From NCBI RefSeq assembly GCF_035917275.1, contig NZ_CP108508.1:4402001-4466000 (forward strand): a DNA stretch of 64,000 bases. The letters run 5' to 3'. Both the position numbers and the translations under genes were made by a program. Numbering within the stretch: the stretch's first letter is position 1; each line of letters starts with the position of its first letter. Below are positions 53,503 to 63,011 of the stretch, one piece after another. The notes under the pieces were generated by a model. That model did not search any database and had not been told where the DNA came from. It saw nothing but the letters and a program-made list of their open reading frames with translations. This stretch comes from Streptomyces sp. NBC_01237. GTDB lineage: Bacteria; Actinomycetota; Actinomycetes; Streptomycetales; Streptomycetaceae.

Positions 53503-54411
53503 TCAGGTGAGCGCGGCAGTCCTGGCGAGGACGATCCCGAGGATCGCCACCAGAACCAGTGCACAGGTCCCGTACTGCACGGCTGTACGCCGCTCACGCG
53601 GGGCGTGCACCATGCCGATCGCGATCAGCGTGCCCGCGACCAGACCGCCGACATGCGCCTCCCAGGCGATTCCGCCCAAGGTGAAGGTGAAGAGCAGGTT
53701 CAGTGCGAGCAGCACCAGGACCGGCCGCATGTCGTAGTTCATCCGGCGCATCATGACGGCGGTGGCCCCGAAGAGCCCGAAGACCGCTCCGGAGGCTCCG
53801 AGCGAGCCCTCGTTCGGGGCCGCGAGCCAGTACATCAGGGCACTGCCGGCGAGCCCGGAGAGCAGATAGAGCGCCAGATAGCGGCCGCGGCCGAGCGCGG
53901 CCTCCAGCGGACCCCCGAGCCACCACAGCCCCAGCATGTTGAACGCGATGTGCCACACCTCCTGGTGCAGGAACATCGACGTCACCAGCCGGTACCACTG
54001 GCCCTCGGCGACCCCTTCGATGCTGCCCGGCGGCGGGCTGGGGTCCCAGGCCCGGCCCAGCAGCATCAGATCGTCCACCAGCCAGGAGCGGCCGGTGACC
54101 CAGACCGCCACGAAGACCGCGAGGTTGATGCCGAGCAGGACCTTGGTGACCAGCCTCGGGTCGGCCGCGACCCGGCCGCCCGCGAGCGTACGCGGCTGGT
54201 TGGCGGCCGGATGGTGTCCCGTGCCGGAGCCCTGGCGTACGCAGTCCGGGCACTGGAAACCGACGGAAGCGTTGACCATGCACTCGGTGCAGATCGGGCG
54301 GTCGCAGCGCGTGCAGCGGATTCCGGTCTCCCGGTCCGGGTGGCGGTAGCAGGTCGGCGCGCCGCCGCTGTCCCCGGACGGGCCCTGGTCTGCCGGCGGC
54401 TGCTGGTCCAT
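53503..54411 (-). CDS. rhomboid family intramembrane serine protease with N-terminal zinc finger
   Basis: 302 residues. A B-box-like zinc finger lies at about residues 20-58 (CYRHPDRET, CTRCDRPICTEC, CPDC). Six membrane helices follow with HIAFNMLGLWWLGG (H154, N158), active Ser207 in GASGAV and His253 in EAHVGG, the complete Ser/His dyad. It cuts substrates within the membrane. The gene is on the minus strand, convergent with crgA through the DnaA-box region. Confidence 0.94.
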   Translation of the reverse strand: MDQQPPADQGPSGDSGGAPTCYRHPDRETGIRCTRCDRPICTECMVNASVGFQCPDCVRQGSGTGHHPAANQPRTLAGGRVAADPRLVTKVLLGINLAVFVAVWVTGRSWLVDDLMLLGRAWDPSPPPGSIEGVAEGQWYRLVTSMFLHQEVWHIAFNMLGLWWLGGPLEAALGRGRYLALYLLSGLAGSALMYWLAAPNEGSLGASGAVFGLFGATAVMMRRMNYDMRPVLVLLALNLLFTFTLGGIAWEAHVGGLVAGTLIAIGMVHAPRERRTAVQYGTCALVLVAILGIVLARTAALT

Positions 54412-54530
54412 CGGTCCTGGCCTGCCTCTCGCTCCTCGTCATGAGGGCGGCGCACATGCCGCCGCCCCACTCGTCCGCTATGTAACAGTACGGACGAGCA
54501 GGGCGGTTGGTTCCCGGGGGGACCGGACCG

Positions 54531-55058
54531 TCAGCGGGTCTCGATGACGACCGACTCGATCACCACGTCCTGCACCGGACGGTCGGTGCGCGGGTTGGTC
54601 TGCGTTGCCGCGATGGCGTCCACGACCTTCTTGCCGGCCTCGCCGGAGACCTCGCCGAAGATGGTGTGCTTGCCGGTCAGCCACGCGGTGGGCGACACGG
54701 TCAGGAAGAACTGCGAACCGTTCGTCCCCGGGCCCGCGTTGGCCATGGCCAGCAGGTACGGCTTGGTGAACGCCAGCTCCGGGTGGAACTCGTCGGCGAA
54801 CTCGTAGCCGGGACCGCCGGTGCCGTTGCCCAGCGGGTCCCCGCCCTGGATCATGAAGCCGCTGATCACCCGGTGGAAGACGGTGCCGTCGTACAGCTTG
54901 TCCGTGGACTTCTTCCCGGTCGCGGGGTGGGTCCACTCGCGCTCGCCCTTGGCGAGCTCGACGAAGTTCCTGACCGTTTTGGGCGCGTGGTTCGGCAGAA
55001 GCCGGATCTCGATGTCGCCTTGATTGGTCTTCAAGGTGGCGTAAAGCTGCTCGGCCAC
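54531..55058 (-). CDS. peptidyl-prolyl cis-trans isomerase (cyclophilin)
   Basis: 175 residues. The whole cyclophilin fold is present: VFHRVISGFMIQGGDP, PGTNGSQFFLTV and WLTGKHTIFGEV give the active site Arg, Phe and Trp. The actinobacterial loop GEREWTHPATGKKSTDKLYDG is present. No signal peptide: a cytoplasmic folding catalyst. Start GTG at 55058 (MAEQLYATLKTNQGD-like) after ggaagg; a GTG eight codons upstream is the alternative. Confidence 0.95.
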   Translation of the reverse strand: MAEQLYATLKTNQGDIEIRLLPNHAPKTVRNFVELAKGEREWTHPATGKKSTDKLYDGTVFHRVISGFMIQGGDPLGNGTGGPGYEFADEFHPELAFTKPYLLAMANAGPGTNGSQFFLTVSPTAWLTGKHTIFGEVSGEAGKKVVDAIAATQTNPRTDRPVQDVVIESVVIETR

Positions 55059-55384
55059 GATCTGCCTTCCGTAAGTCTTCACTGGCGTGGACCGATCCTC
55101 GCACGGCCCACCCCCGCCGTCGCGCTGTCACCGCGCGGCGACGGTGCCGTCCCTCCGCCCGCGCACCCCCGCCGGGACGACCGCGGCCACATGCCCGCCG
55201 AAGCCACGCGGACAGGGCCGATCCGTGGCATTGTCGTCGGCACGCTCCGCTTGCACCGCATTGCCCGAAGAAGACGCCCATGACCCGGATGCCTGTCCCG
55301 CATGCCGCTCAGGGCCCTGACAGGCATGATTTCGAATTGGGTGGAAAGGCGGAGTACCTACCCGCCACCAAGGAGGAGGATCCC
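55059..55384. other. 326-bp divergent promoter region (cyclophilin and DUF5324)
   Basis: No gene seen. The DUF5324 ribosome site aaggaggagg ends just before the start. No clear -10/-35 or repeat can be pointed out. Confidence 0.5.
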
Positions 55385-56104
55385 GTGACCCGCATCGACC
55401 GCGTGCGCGCCGCAACCTACTCGGCGAAGGACAGCGCTCAGCACGCCGCGGAAGTGGTGGCGCCCTACGCCGACACGGCCAAGGAACAGGCCGCACATTA
55501 TGCGAACGAGGCACGTGTACGGCTCGCGCCCAAGGTGACCAGGGCGTCCCACCAGGCCCGTGCCCAGTACGCGTCCCATCTCGCGCCACGTATCGAACAA
55601 GCGCTGACCCATGTACCGCCCAAGGTCGACGAGGCCGCGCACCGCGCCGCGGTCCGGACCCGGCAGGCCGCACGGAGCGCCGCCGACTACACCGTGCCCC
55701 GCGTCGAGCACGCGGTGGCCGTGGCCCAGCCCGTCGCCGAGCAGGCCACCGCTCGCAGCGCGGCGGCACTGGCCGCCCTGCGCGGACAGGTCACGGCGAA
55801 GGAGATCCAGAAGCTGGTCAAGAAGCACGAGCGGCGGGCCAGGGCCGGCCGGGTGGCCAGGAGCGTCGTCGTACTGGGTGTCCTGGCGGGCGGCGCGTAC
55901 GCCGCCTGGCGGTGGTGGGACAAGCAGGCCAACCCGGACTGGCTGGTCGAGCCGCCCGCCCCCACGGAGGTGTCCGACGAGCGCGCACCGCTGACCTCGG
56001 TCGACGGCAGCGGCGAGCCGGTGCTCGACCCGGAGGTCCGGGCGAAGCAGGCCGATTCCGAGTCGGGCGACGTGGAAGGCACCGACCGCGACGACCGGCG
56101 CTGA
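55385..56104 (+). CDS. DUF5324 family membrane-associated protein
   Basis: 239 residues. The first about 150 are Ala/Arg/His/Gln-rich with regular amphipathic helices (YADTAKEQAAHYANEARVR). A membrane helix (SVVVLGVLAGGAYAAWRWW) is followed by an acidic tail (WLVEPPAPTEVSDE...GTDRDDRR). Low-complexity helical proteins of this kind are common in Streptomyces and have no known function. GTG at 55385 after aaggaggagg. Confidence 0.8.
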   Translation: MTRIDRVRAATYSAKDSAQHAAEVVAPYADTAKEQAAHYANEARVRLAPKVTRASHQARAQYASHLAPRIEQALTHVPPKVDEAAHRAAVRTRQAARSAADYTVPRVEHAVAVAQPVAEQATARSAAALAALRGQVTAKEIQKLVKKHERRARAGRVARSVVVLGVLAGGAYAAWRWWDKQANPDWLVEPPAPTEVSDERAPLTSVDGSGEPVLDPEVRAKQADSESGDVEGTDRDDRR

Positions 56105-56275
56105 ACCGGGGCCGGGTGCGACGATCCGGCACCATGACAGCAAGCCAACTGCTCAACGGCTCAACGGCTCAACGAAGGGGCGTCGGAAGACCTCACGGTC
56201 TGCCGGCGCCCCTTTCCGCCGTCCGGCCGAGGGGACACGACGGCACACGGGCTCGGCCACGGGCGTCAGTGCGGG

Positions 56276-57079
56276 TCAGGAAGCGGAAGCCGGATTCCGG
56301 CCCGCCCCGGCCGTACCGCTGTCCGCGTCCCCAGCCGTACCGCTGACCACGCCGTCCACCACGCCGTCCACCGTGCCCCCGGAGGGCAGGTCCGAGCTGT
56401 CCGCCCCGACCCTCACCACATGCCCCGGCGGAACGTCCCGTTCGACGGTCGCGTTGACCGCGACGGCGCTCGCCTGCGCCGTGAACCCCGCCGGGGCGGG
56501 AAGCATCGACGTGTACTTCGTGTGCCCCCTCAGCACCTTGGCGATCTGGTACCTGGTCGGTGAGGTCCGGATCTCGACGGTGTCGCCGACCTCCGCCCCG
56601 GTCAGCTTGCCCCACACGGTCCGGCACTCCGGGCTGTAGCGGATCTCCAGGCTCATCGTGCCCGCCCACTCGCTCCCCACGGTTCTCGCGTGGTCGCCGC
56701 AGCCGGTGTCCTTGGGGTCGAGCCCCGCGCAGCCCTCGCCCGTGCAGCCGGGCGGGCTCGTCCGGGGTGTCGGCCCGGGTCCGGCCGTGACCCGCGCGGA
56801 CACCCCGGACGGGCCCGGCCCGGCTTCCGCCTCGCCGCCGCCTCCGCCGTCACCGATCAGCGCGGTCAGGACCACCGTCACCGTCGCGCCCACGACGGTG
56901 ACGAGAACCGATCCGATGAGCGTCGAGGGGCCGTGACGCCGTATCCACGCGGCCGCACGGCCGAAGCCCCGGCCGCCGCCGGTACCCGCACGCCGGCCGT
57001 CCCCGCCCGCACTGCCCGCGTCCCCGCCCGGGGCACCGGGCTCGCCGCCCGACGAAGGGGGCCCGCTACCGTCTGTCAT
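56276..57079 (-). CDS. DUF2690 domain membrane protein
   Basis: 267 residues. About 45 Gly-rich residues, one membrane helix (TLIGSVLVTVVGATVTVVLTAL), then an extracellular DUF2690 domain with CTGEGCAGLDPKDTGCGDHA, cysteines likely pairing outside. The C-terminal tail has a DGVVDGVV-type repeat and GTAGDADSGTAGAG. Outside proteins of this type often sit beside XRE regulators in Streptomyces, but here it is solitary and convergent with the DUF5324 gene. Function unknown. Confidence 0.85.
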   Translation of the reverse strand: MTDGSGPPSSGGEPGAPGGDAGSAGGDGRRAGTGGGRGFGRAAAWIRRHGPSTLIGSVLVTVVGATVTVVLTALIGDGGGGGEAEAGPGPSGVSARVTAGPGPTPRTSPPGCTGEGCAGLDPKDTGCGDHARTVGSEWAGTMSLEIRYSPECRTVWGKLTGAEVGDTVEIRTSPTRYQIAKVLRGHTKYTSMLPAPAGFTAQASAVAVNATVERDVPPGHVVRVGADSSDLPSGGTVDGVVDGVVSGTAGDADSGTAGAGRNPASAS

Positions 57080-57611
57080 CTCTTTCCCTCGTCCCGACCG
57101 TTGCTCGGCGCCCGGCGGCTGACCGCACGGGAGCCTTCACGTGATGTTCCTCACTTCCCGAGAGGGATTCTTCCCCGCCCTTCCCCGTGGTTCACGCTCT
57201 CCGCCCGACAACCCCGGTCAACTCCAACTGACGCCCACCACAGCGCCGTTGCTGCTCTATGATGATTCGCCAACAAACCCACGGGAGCGAGCCGGTGCGA
57301 CCGCGTCCGCCGAGCCCCCGCCCCTTGTGCCACCGTCCGCACGGCGTAGGCGATCGCACGCACCACTGGCTCACCGGATCGCCGAGCGTTGCTCCGCGTC
57401 ACCCTGCGGCAGCGAGATTTCCCTCGATCGGGCTGTTTCCGTGGACACGGACGGGTGTTGACGCCGATCCCCCCGACGCGGCGGGTTCTGCCACCACCCT
57501 TGACGGTCATCCGATCTATTTATAACTTCCAGGCGCACATGGTCCACCAATGCGCTGGACGACCCGGATAGCTCGGATGATTCCCGTCCAGCACGACACC
57601 AGGAGTCATCT
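57080..57611 (+). promoter_or_regulatory. 532-bp upstream region with a sigma-70-like promoter
   Basis: The gap has no supported gene. Near its end ttgacg (57500-57505) and tataac (57521-57526) stand 15 bp apart in an AT-rich stretch (ccgatctatttataacttcc) that is rare for this genome; they could drive the beta-helix gene at 57612. The longer open frames in the gap lack ribosome sites. Confidence 0.5.
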
Positions 57612-60455
57612 GTGCGCCCACCGCACCCCTCACCGCCGCTCTCCCCGAGAAGAACGCGGGCGGGCGCCACCGCCACGGTCGCCGCCCTCGCGCTGGCCGG
57701 GCTCACCCTGCTGCCCACCGCCGGCGCCTCCGCCACCACCGCCTCCGCGACGCCCCGCGCCGTACAGCTCTATGTGTCCCCCACCGGGAACGACCACGCC
57801 CAGGGCACGAAAGCCAGGCCCTTCCGCACTCTGGAACGCGCCCAGCGGGCCGCCCGCAAGGCCGCGAAGACCAGGCGCGGCCCGGTCGACGTCATCGTGC
57901 GCGGCGGTACGTACCGGCTGCGACAGACCCTGGGATTCGGGCCCGAGGACTCCGGCACCGCCGCCGCCCCGGTCCGGTACACGGCCGCTCGCGGCGAGAA
58001 GGCCGTCATCAGCGGCGGCCGCTCGCTCACCCCGCACTGGAGGACGCACTCCGGCAAGGTACGGGTCGCCGACGTCGGCCGCGGCCTGGACTTCGACGAA
58101 CTGTTCCTCGACGGTGCGCGCCAGACCCTCGCCCGCTACCCCAACCACGACCCGGCGACCGCGATCCTCGGCGGCTACGCCGCCGACGCCGCGTCCGCCC
58201 AGCGCGCGGCCCGCTGGAAGAACCCGACGACCGCACTCGTACGCGGACTGCACCAGGGCGAGTGGGGCGGCAACTCCTTCAAGGTCACCGGCCTCGGCCC
58301 GGACGGCACACCCACGCTCTCCTGGGTCGGCGACAACAACCGCGGCAGCGGGCTGCACCCCACGTACCGCATGGTGGAGAACGTCTTCGAGGAGCTGGAC
58401 GCACCCGGCGAATGGTTCTACGACAAGCCCGCCGGCAAGCTCTACTTCTACGCCCCCGAAGGCACCGACCTCAGCAGGGCCAAGATCGCGACGGCCGAGC
58501 GGAACGAGCTGATCCGGGTCGAGGGGAAGAGCAGTACGGCCCCCGTACGCCACCTCTCCTTCACCGGTTTCACCTTCACCCAGACCCATCGCACCCTCTT
58601 CAACCAGCCGTACGAGAAGCTCCAGCTGGGCGACTGGGCCATCGCCCGCGCCGGTGCGGTCCACCTGAAGAACACCGCGCGGGTGGACATCAGGGGCTCC
58701 CGCTTCGACCAGGTCGGCGGAAACGCCGTCCTCCTGGACGGCTACAACAGCGGGAACGCGGTGTCCGGCAACGAGTTCAGCCACTCCGGGGCCTCGGACG
58801 TCGCGGTCATCGGCAGCCCGGACGCCGTACGCGAGCCGTCCACCTGGGACAGCATGCGCAGGACGATCAGCGACACCGCTCCCGGGCCGAAGACCGAGAA
58901 CTACCCGCGTGACATCAGCGTCGATGACAACTACATGCACGACAACGGGCAGTTCGAGAAGCAGACGTCCGGCGTGCAGATCTCGATGAGCCGTCGCGTC
59001 ACCGTCGCCGGGAACACCCTCCACGACGGCCCGCGCGCCTGCGTCGACATCAACGACGGCACCTGGGGCGGCCATGTCATCGAGGACAACGACATCTTCA
59101 ACTGCGTGAAGGAGACCTCCGACCACGGACCGGTCAACGCCTGGGGCCGCGACCGCTTCTGGCCGCTCACGGCGGACGACGCGACGAAGAAGTCGTACGC
59201 GAAGCTCGACGCGATGGAGACCACCGTCATCCGGCACAACCGGATCCGGCACTCCTCGCACTGGGACATCGACCTCGACGACGGCTCGTCCAACTATCTG
59301 GTCGAGAACAACCTGCTGCTCAACGGTGGCGTCAAGCTGCGCGAGGGCTTCCACCGGACCGTACGCAACAACGTCTTCGTCAACGGCGGCGCGCACTTCC
59401 ACGTCTGGTACGCGGACAGCGGCGACACGGTCGAGAAGAACCTCTTCGTGACCGCCGACCCGTACGACCTGATCCAGGTGGACACGGCGAGGAGCAGGCC
59501 GGTCATCGACAACAACCTGTTCTGGAACAACGGGCGCCCCGTTCCCGACCTGAGCGACGCCTGGCGGGGCCGGGGCCTCGACACCCACTCGCTGATCGCC
59601 GACCCGAAATTCACCGGGAGCGACCCGTTCAGCGACCCGAAGAAGCTCGACTACACCGTCCAGGACGGCTCACCCGCTCTGGCGCTGGGATTCAGGAACA
59701 TCCCGATGACGGGCTTCGGCAAGGCCGGCTCCCCCACTCCGCCGCCCGTCGAGTGGGCCGACGACACCCCCACCGACACGGTCGACGCCTTCCCCGAACC
59801 GCTGCTCGGCGCACTGGCGACGCGGATCTACTCCGACCGGATCAAGTCCTCCACCGGCCTCACCGACAGCGACGGGCTCTACCTCCAGACCGTCGCGCAG
59901 ACGTCGGAGGCGTACCTGCAGGGGCTGCGCGGAAATGACGTGATCCGCAGGGTCGACGGCGCTCAGGTCACGGACCGCGACAGCTTCTGGCACGTGTACA
60001 ACGGCCTGGCGCCCGGCTCCTCGATGAGGCTGACGATCTGGCGCGACCAGGCGTCCTCCGACCTGACCGTCACCAAGCCCGTCGGCGGCGAGCAGCTCAA
60101 CAACACCTCCGGAGTGCTGTACGGCGGCAGCGGCTGGGACTGGAAGAACGCCTCCCGAGGCGGCGCCGGTGGCTGGGCCGACGATGTGCACGCGACGCAG
60201 ACGAAGGGCGACTCCTTCGAGCTGGCCTTCAACGGCACCGCCATCGACCTCATCACCCAGGTCAACAGCGACGAGGGCCAGGTCGACCTGTATCTCGACG
60301 GCACACTCGTGGCCACGATCGACAACCACAGCGACACCCGTGTCCACCAGCGGACCGTCTTCAGCAGGACGGGCCTCGCACCTGGCCCGCACACCCTCAA
60401 GGGCGTCATGAAGACGGGCGACTACTTCATCGTCGACAGCTTCAAGGTCTCGTAG
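57612..60455 (+). CDS. secreted right-handed beta-helix protein with a PDZ domain
   Basis: 947 residues. Signal peptide (RRTRAGATATVAALALAGLTLLPTAGASA, about residues 14-45). A carbohydrate-active-like parallel beta-helix runs from ATPRAVQLYVSPTGNDHAQG to about residue 680, including a repeated NAVSGNEF / NRIRHSSHW / NNLLLNGG pattern. A PDZ-like domain (ALATRIYSD...LQGLRGNDVIRRVDGAQV) lies at about 735-810, and a C-terminal sugar-binding-like domain (YGGSGWDWKNASRGG to VDSFKVS). The first part resembles bacterial polysaccharide lyases or alpha-1,3-glucosidases. The substrate and the PDZ combination are unclear. GTG start after aggag. Confidence 0.88.
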   Translation: MRPPHPSPPLSPRRTRAGATATVAALALAGLTLLPTAGASATTASATPRAVQLYVSPTGNDHAQGTKARPFRTLERAQRAARKAAKTRRGPVDVIVRGGTYRLRQTLGFGPEDSGTAAAPVRYTAARGEKAVISGGRSLTPHWRTHSGKVRVADVGRGLDFDELFLDGARQTLARYPNHDPATAILGGYAADAASAQRAARWKNPTTALVRGLHQGEWGGNSFKVTGLGPDGTPTLSWVGDNNRGSGLHPTYRMVENVFEELDAPGEWFYDKPAGKLYFYAPEGTDLSRAKIATAERNELIRVEGKSSTAPVRHLSFTGFTFTQTHRTLFNQPYEKLQLGDWAIARAGAVHLKNTARVDIRGSRFDQVGGNAVLLDGYNSGNAVSGNEFSHSGASDVAVIGSPDAVREPSTWDSMRRTISDTAPGPKTENYPRDISVDDNYMHDNGQFEKQTSGVQISMSRRVTVAGNTLHDGPRACVDINDGTWGGHVIEDNDIFNCVKETSDHGPVNAWGRDRFWPLTADDATKKSYAKLDAMETTVIRHNRIRHSSHWDIDLDDGSSNYLVENNLLLNGGVKLREGFHRTVRNNVFVNGGAHFHVWYADSGDTVEKNLFVTADPYDLIQVDTARSRPVIDNNLFWNNGRPVPDLSDAWRGRGLDTHSLIADPKFTGSDPFSDPKKLDYTVQDGSPALALGFRNIPMTGFGKAGSPTPPPVEWADDTPTDTVDAFPEPLLGALATRIYSDRIKSSTGLTDSDGLYLQTVAQTSEAYLQGLRGNDVIRRVDGAQVTDRDSFWHVYNGLAPGSSMRLTIWRDQASSDLTVTKPVGGEQLNNTSGVLYGGSGWDWKNASRGGAGGWADDVHATQTKGDSFELAFNGTAIDLITQVNSDEGQVDLYLDGTLVATIDNHSDTRVHQRTVFSRTGLAPGPHTLKGVMKTGDYFIVDSFKVS

Positions 60456-60461
60456 GCAGCT

Positions 60462-60501
60462 CCCGCGAGCCCGGGGGCAGCAGGGCACCCGGGCTCGCGG
60501 G
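60462..60501 (+). terminator. perfect 14-bp hairpin after the beta-helix gene
   Basis: cccgcgagcccggg (60462-60475) pairs exactly with 60488-60501. Confidence 0.85.
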
Positions 60502-60515
60502 GACGAAGACGACGA

Positions 60516-60555
60516 GAGGCCCCCCGGTCTGCGTTTCCGCAGGCCAGGGGGCCTC
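60516..60555. terminator. hairpin between the beta-helix gene and tRNA-Ala
   Basis: gaggccccc (60516-60524) pairs with gggggcctc (60547-60555), then ttt; an inner stem ggtctgcg/ccgcaggcc stabilises it. Confidence 0.8.
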
Positions 60556-60563
60556 TTTCTATG

Positions 60564-60636
60564 TGGAGCCTAGGAGATTCGAACTCCTGACATCTGCCTT
60601 GCAAAGGCAGCGCTCTACCAACTGAGCTAAGGCCCC
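60564..60636 (-). tRNA. tRNA-Ala (anticodon TGC)
   Basis: Reads ggggccttagctcagttggt from 60636. Acceptor ggggcct pairs with aggctcc plus discriminator A. Anticodon arm ctgcc-ttTGCaa-ggcag. T-arm aggagttcgaatctcct. 73 nt; no encoded CCA. Confidence 0.97.
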
Positions 60637-60815
60637 GGAAAACAGCACACGCAAACAACGTCGAACACGTCCGTGTCACGGCTGCCGTCGCAGACCAGAG
60701 TACCGGGTGACCCCCGGAATCTCGCAAAAGGATTGGGACTCCCGGTCGGCAACCACTCTCCGTAAGATGCACGACGAGGTTCGCAGCAGCGAAGCCGCAG
60801 CGAAGGGGAGACGCC

Positions 60816-61364
60816 ATGGACGCAGCGCAGCAAGAGGCAACGGCAAGAGCCAGGGAGCTTCAGCGCAGTTGGTACGGAGAGCCGCTCGGTGCGCTCTTCC
60901 GCCGGCTGATCGATGATCTCGGCCTGAACCAGGCCCGGCTCGCCGCCGTACTCGGGCTGTCGGCGCCCATGTTGTCCCAGCTGATGAGCGGCCAGCGGGC
61001 CAAGATCGGCAACCCCGCGGTCGTCCAGCGTGTGCAGGCCCTTCAGGAGCTGGCCAGCCAGGTCGCGGACGGCAGCGTCAGCGCGGGCGAGGCCACCGAC
61101 CGGATGGAAGAGATCAAGAAGTCCCAGGGCGGCTCCGTCCTGACCAACACCGGGCAGACCACGAACACGGGCGGAGCCCCCACCGTCCGCCGCGTGGTGC
61201 GCGAGATCCAGTCGCTGCTGAGGTCGGTCGCCGCGGCCGGGGACATCATCGACGCCGCCGACTCCCTCGCCCCGACCCACCCGGAACTGGCAGAGTTCCT
61301 CAAGGTGTACGGAGCGGGGCGCACCGCGGACGCGGTCGCGCACTACGAGGGGCACCAGAGCTGA
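60816..61364 (+). CDS. helix-turn-helix DNA-binding protein
   Basis: 182 residues. ALFRRLIDDLGLNQARLAAVLGLSAPMLSQLMSG is an XRE-type helix-turn-helix near the N-terminus. The C-terminal half is helical with EFLKVYGAGRTADAVAHYEGH. It is a conserved single-copy Streptomyces protein before a kinase gene; its target is not known. ATG 60816 after gggaga. Confidence 0.88.
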   Translation: MDAAQQEATARARELQRSWYGEPLGALFRRLIDDLGLNQARLAAVLGLSAPMLSQLMSGQRAKIGNPAVVQRVQALQELASQVADGSVSAGEATDRMEEIKKSQGGSVLTNTGQTTNTGGAPTVRRVVREIQSLLRSVAAAGDIIDAADSLAPTHPELAEFLKVYGAGRTADAVAHYEGHQS

Positions 61365-61510
61365 GACAGGCCCCAGGGCCGCACGGACACCGGAGCCAGG
61401 GCTCGCCCGACGGCAGATGCCCTGGACCCGGCAGCACCCCTGAGAACCGGGGTACGCGTCGGTGAGCAACACCGGAGCAGGAACCAGGAACGGGGAGCGG
61501 GCGCAGCGCA

Positions 61511-62953
61511 ATGGGTGAGGTCTTCGCTGGTCGGTACGAACTGATCGATCCGATCGGACGTGGTGGGGTCGGCGCCGTGTGGCGGGCCTGGGACCACCGG
61601 CGCCGCCGCTACGTGGCGGCCAAGGTCCTGCAACAGAGCGACGCGCACACGCTGCTGCGCTTCGTACGCGAACAGGCGCTGCGCATCGAGCACCCGCACG
61701 TGCTGGCTCCCGCCAGCTGGGCCGCCGACGACGACAAGGTCCTGTTCACCATGAATCTGGTCAGCGGCGGTTCGCTGGCCCATGTCATAGGCGACTACGG
61801 CCCGTTGCCGCCGCGCTTCGTCTGTCTGCTGCTGGACCAGCTGCTGTCCGGACTGTCCACGGTGCACGCGGAGGGCGTGGTCCACCGGGACATCAAGCCG
61901 GCCAACATCCTGATGGAGGCCACCGGAACGGGCCGTCCGCATCTGCGCCTCTCCGACTTCGGCATCTCGATGCGCAAGGGCGAACCGCGCCTGACCGAGA
62001 CCAACTACGTGGTGGGCACGCCCGGTTACTTCGCACCCGAGCAGATGATGGGCGCGGAGCCGGACTTCCCCGCCGACCTGTTCGCCGTCGGCCTCGTCGC
62101 GCTCTATCTGCTCCAGGGCCAGAAGCCCGACTCCCAGGCGCTCGTCGAACACTTCGTCACCCACGGCACCCCGAGCGCCCCGCAGGGCATCCCGGAGCCG
62201 TTGTGGCAGGTCCTGGCCGGTCTGCTGCAACCCGACCCGCAGTCCCGCTTCCGGACCGCCACCGGGGCGCGCAAGGCCCTGACGGCGGCGGTCGAGATGC
62301 TGCCCGAACCGGGCCCGGGCGACGAGCCGGTCGAGGTCTTCGACCAGATCGGTCCGCTACCGGCCGGATTCGGCCCCGACGGCCCCGTGGCGGGCCTCCA
62401 GGCGCCCGGACAGGCCGCACAGGCTCCCCACGCCACCCAGCCGCCCCAGGACGCCTCTCAGGCCACACAGCCGCCCTCCGCGCGGCAGCCGTACACACAG
62501 GATCCGTACACACAGGATCCGTACGCGCAGCAGCCCGCACAGCAGCCCGTCTCGATGTCGGAGACGGGCAGCTTCCACCTGGCGCCGCCTCCTCAGCAGT
62601 CCACGCCTGCGTCCACGCAACCGCCCCACCCGTCGCAGTCGGCCGTGCCTCCCGTGCCTCCCGCCCCGCTCCCGGCGCACGCGGGCGCCCCCTACGCCGC
62701 CGGAACCCCGGACCTCTCCCACGCCCCCACCTCCGCGGTGCCGCACGATCCGGCCGCCACCCGGGCCTACACCGCCCAGCACCCGCAGGCTTCCCACCCC
62801 GGCGCATCGGTCCCCTCGCCGCACGCCCCCGCGTCGCACGGTGCCCCCGCCCCCCGGACGCGAACGGGACCGCCCCGAAAGGTGGCGGTCCCGGTCCTGC
62901 TGGTGGCGCTGCTCTGTTTCGCGGTCGGCATCTGGGCGCTGACCCAGAGCTGA
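61511..62953 (+). CDS. Ser/Thr protein kinase without PASTA domains
   Basis: 480 residues. The N-terminal kinase domain has IGRGGVGAVWRAWD (Gly loop), VAAKVL (lysine), VVHRDIKPANI (catalytic loop), LSDFGIS and the activation segment GTPGYFAPEQ. Residues 270 to about 455 are Pro/Gln/Ala/Ser/His-rich with QPYTQDPYTQDPYAQQP repeats. A final membrane helix (KVAVPVLLVALLCFAVGIWAL) has almost no extracellular part (TQS). It cannot sense peptidoglycan by PASTA repeats. It is convergent with the partial gene at 63012. Confidence 0.93.
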   Translation: MGEVFAGRYELIDPIGRGGVGAVWRAWDHRRRRYVAAKVLQQSDAHTLLRFVREQALRIEHPHVLAPASWAADDDKVLFTMNLVSGGSLAHVIGDYGPLPPRFVCLLLDQLLSGLSTVHAEGVVHRDIKPANILMEATGTGRPHLRLSDFGISMRKGEPRLTETNYVVGTPGYFAPEQMMGAEPDFPADLFAVGLVALYLLQGQKPDSQALVEHFVTHGTPSAPQGIPEPLWQVLAGLLQPDPQSRFRTATGARKALTAAVEMLPEPGPGDEPVEVFDQIGPLPAGFGPDGPVAGLQAPGQAAQAPHATQPPQDASQATQPPSARQPYTQDPYTQDPYAQQPAQQPVSMSETGSFHLAPPPQQSTPASTQPPHPSQSAVPPVPPAPLPAHAGAPYAAGTPDLSHAPTSAVPHDPAATRAYTAQHPQASHPGASVPSPHAPASHGAPAPRTRTGPPRKVAVPVLLVALLCFAVGIWALTQS

Positions 62954-63011
62954 CGACGGGCTCGTCCGGGAGGGCGGCGGCCGGCACCACGGCCGCCGGG
63001 CCCCGGGCCCG

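Noticed and set aside
57129..57142. Third parS-like site ccttcacgtgatgt
   Set aside because: Only the centre matches; both ends differ from the palindrome.
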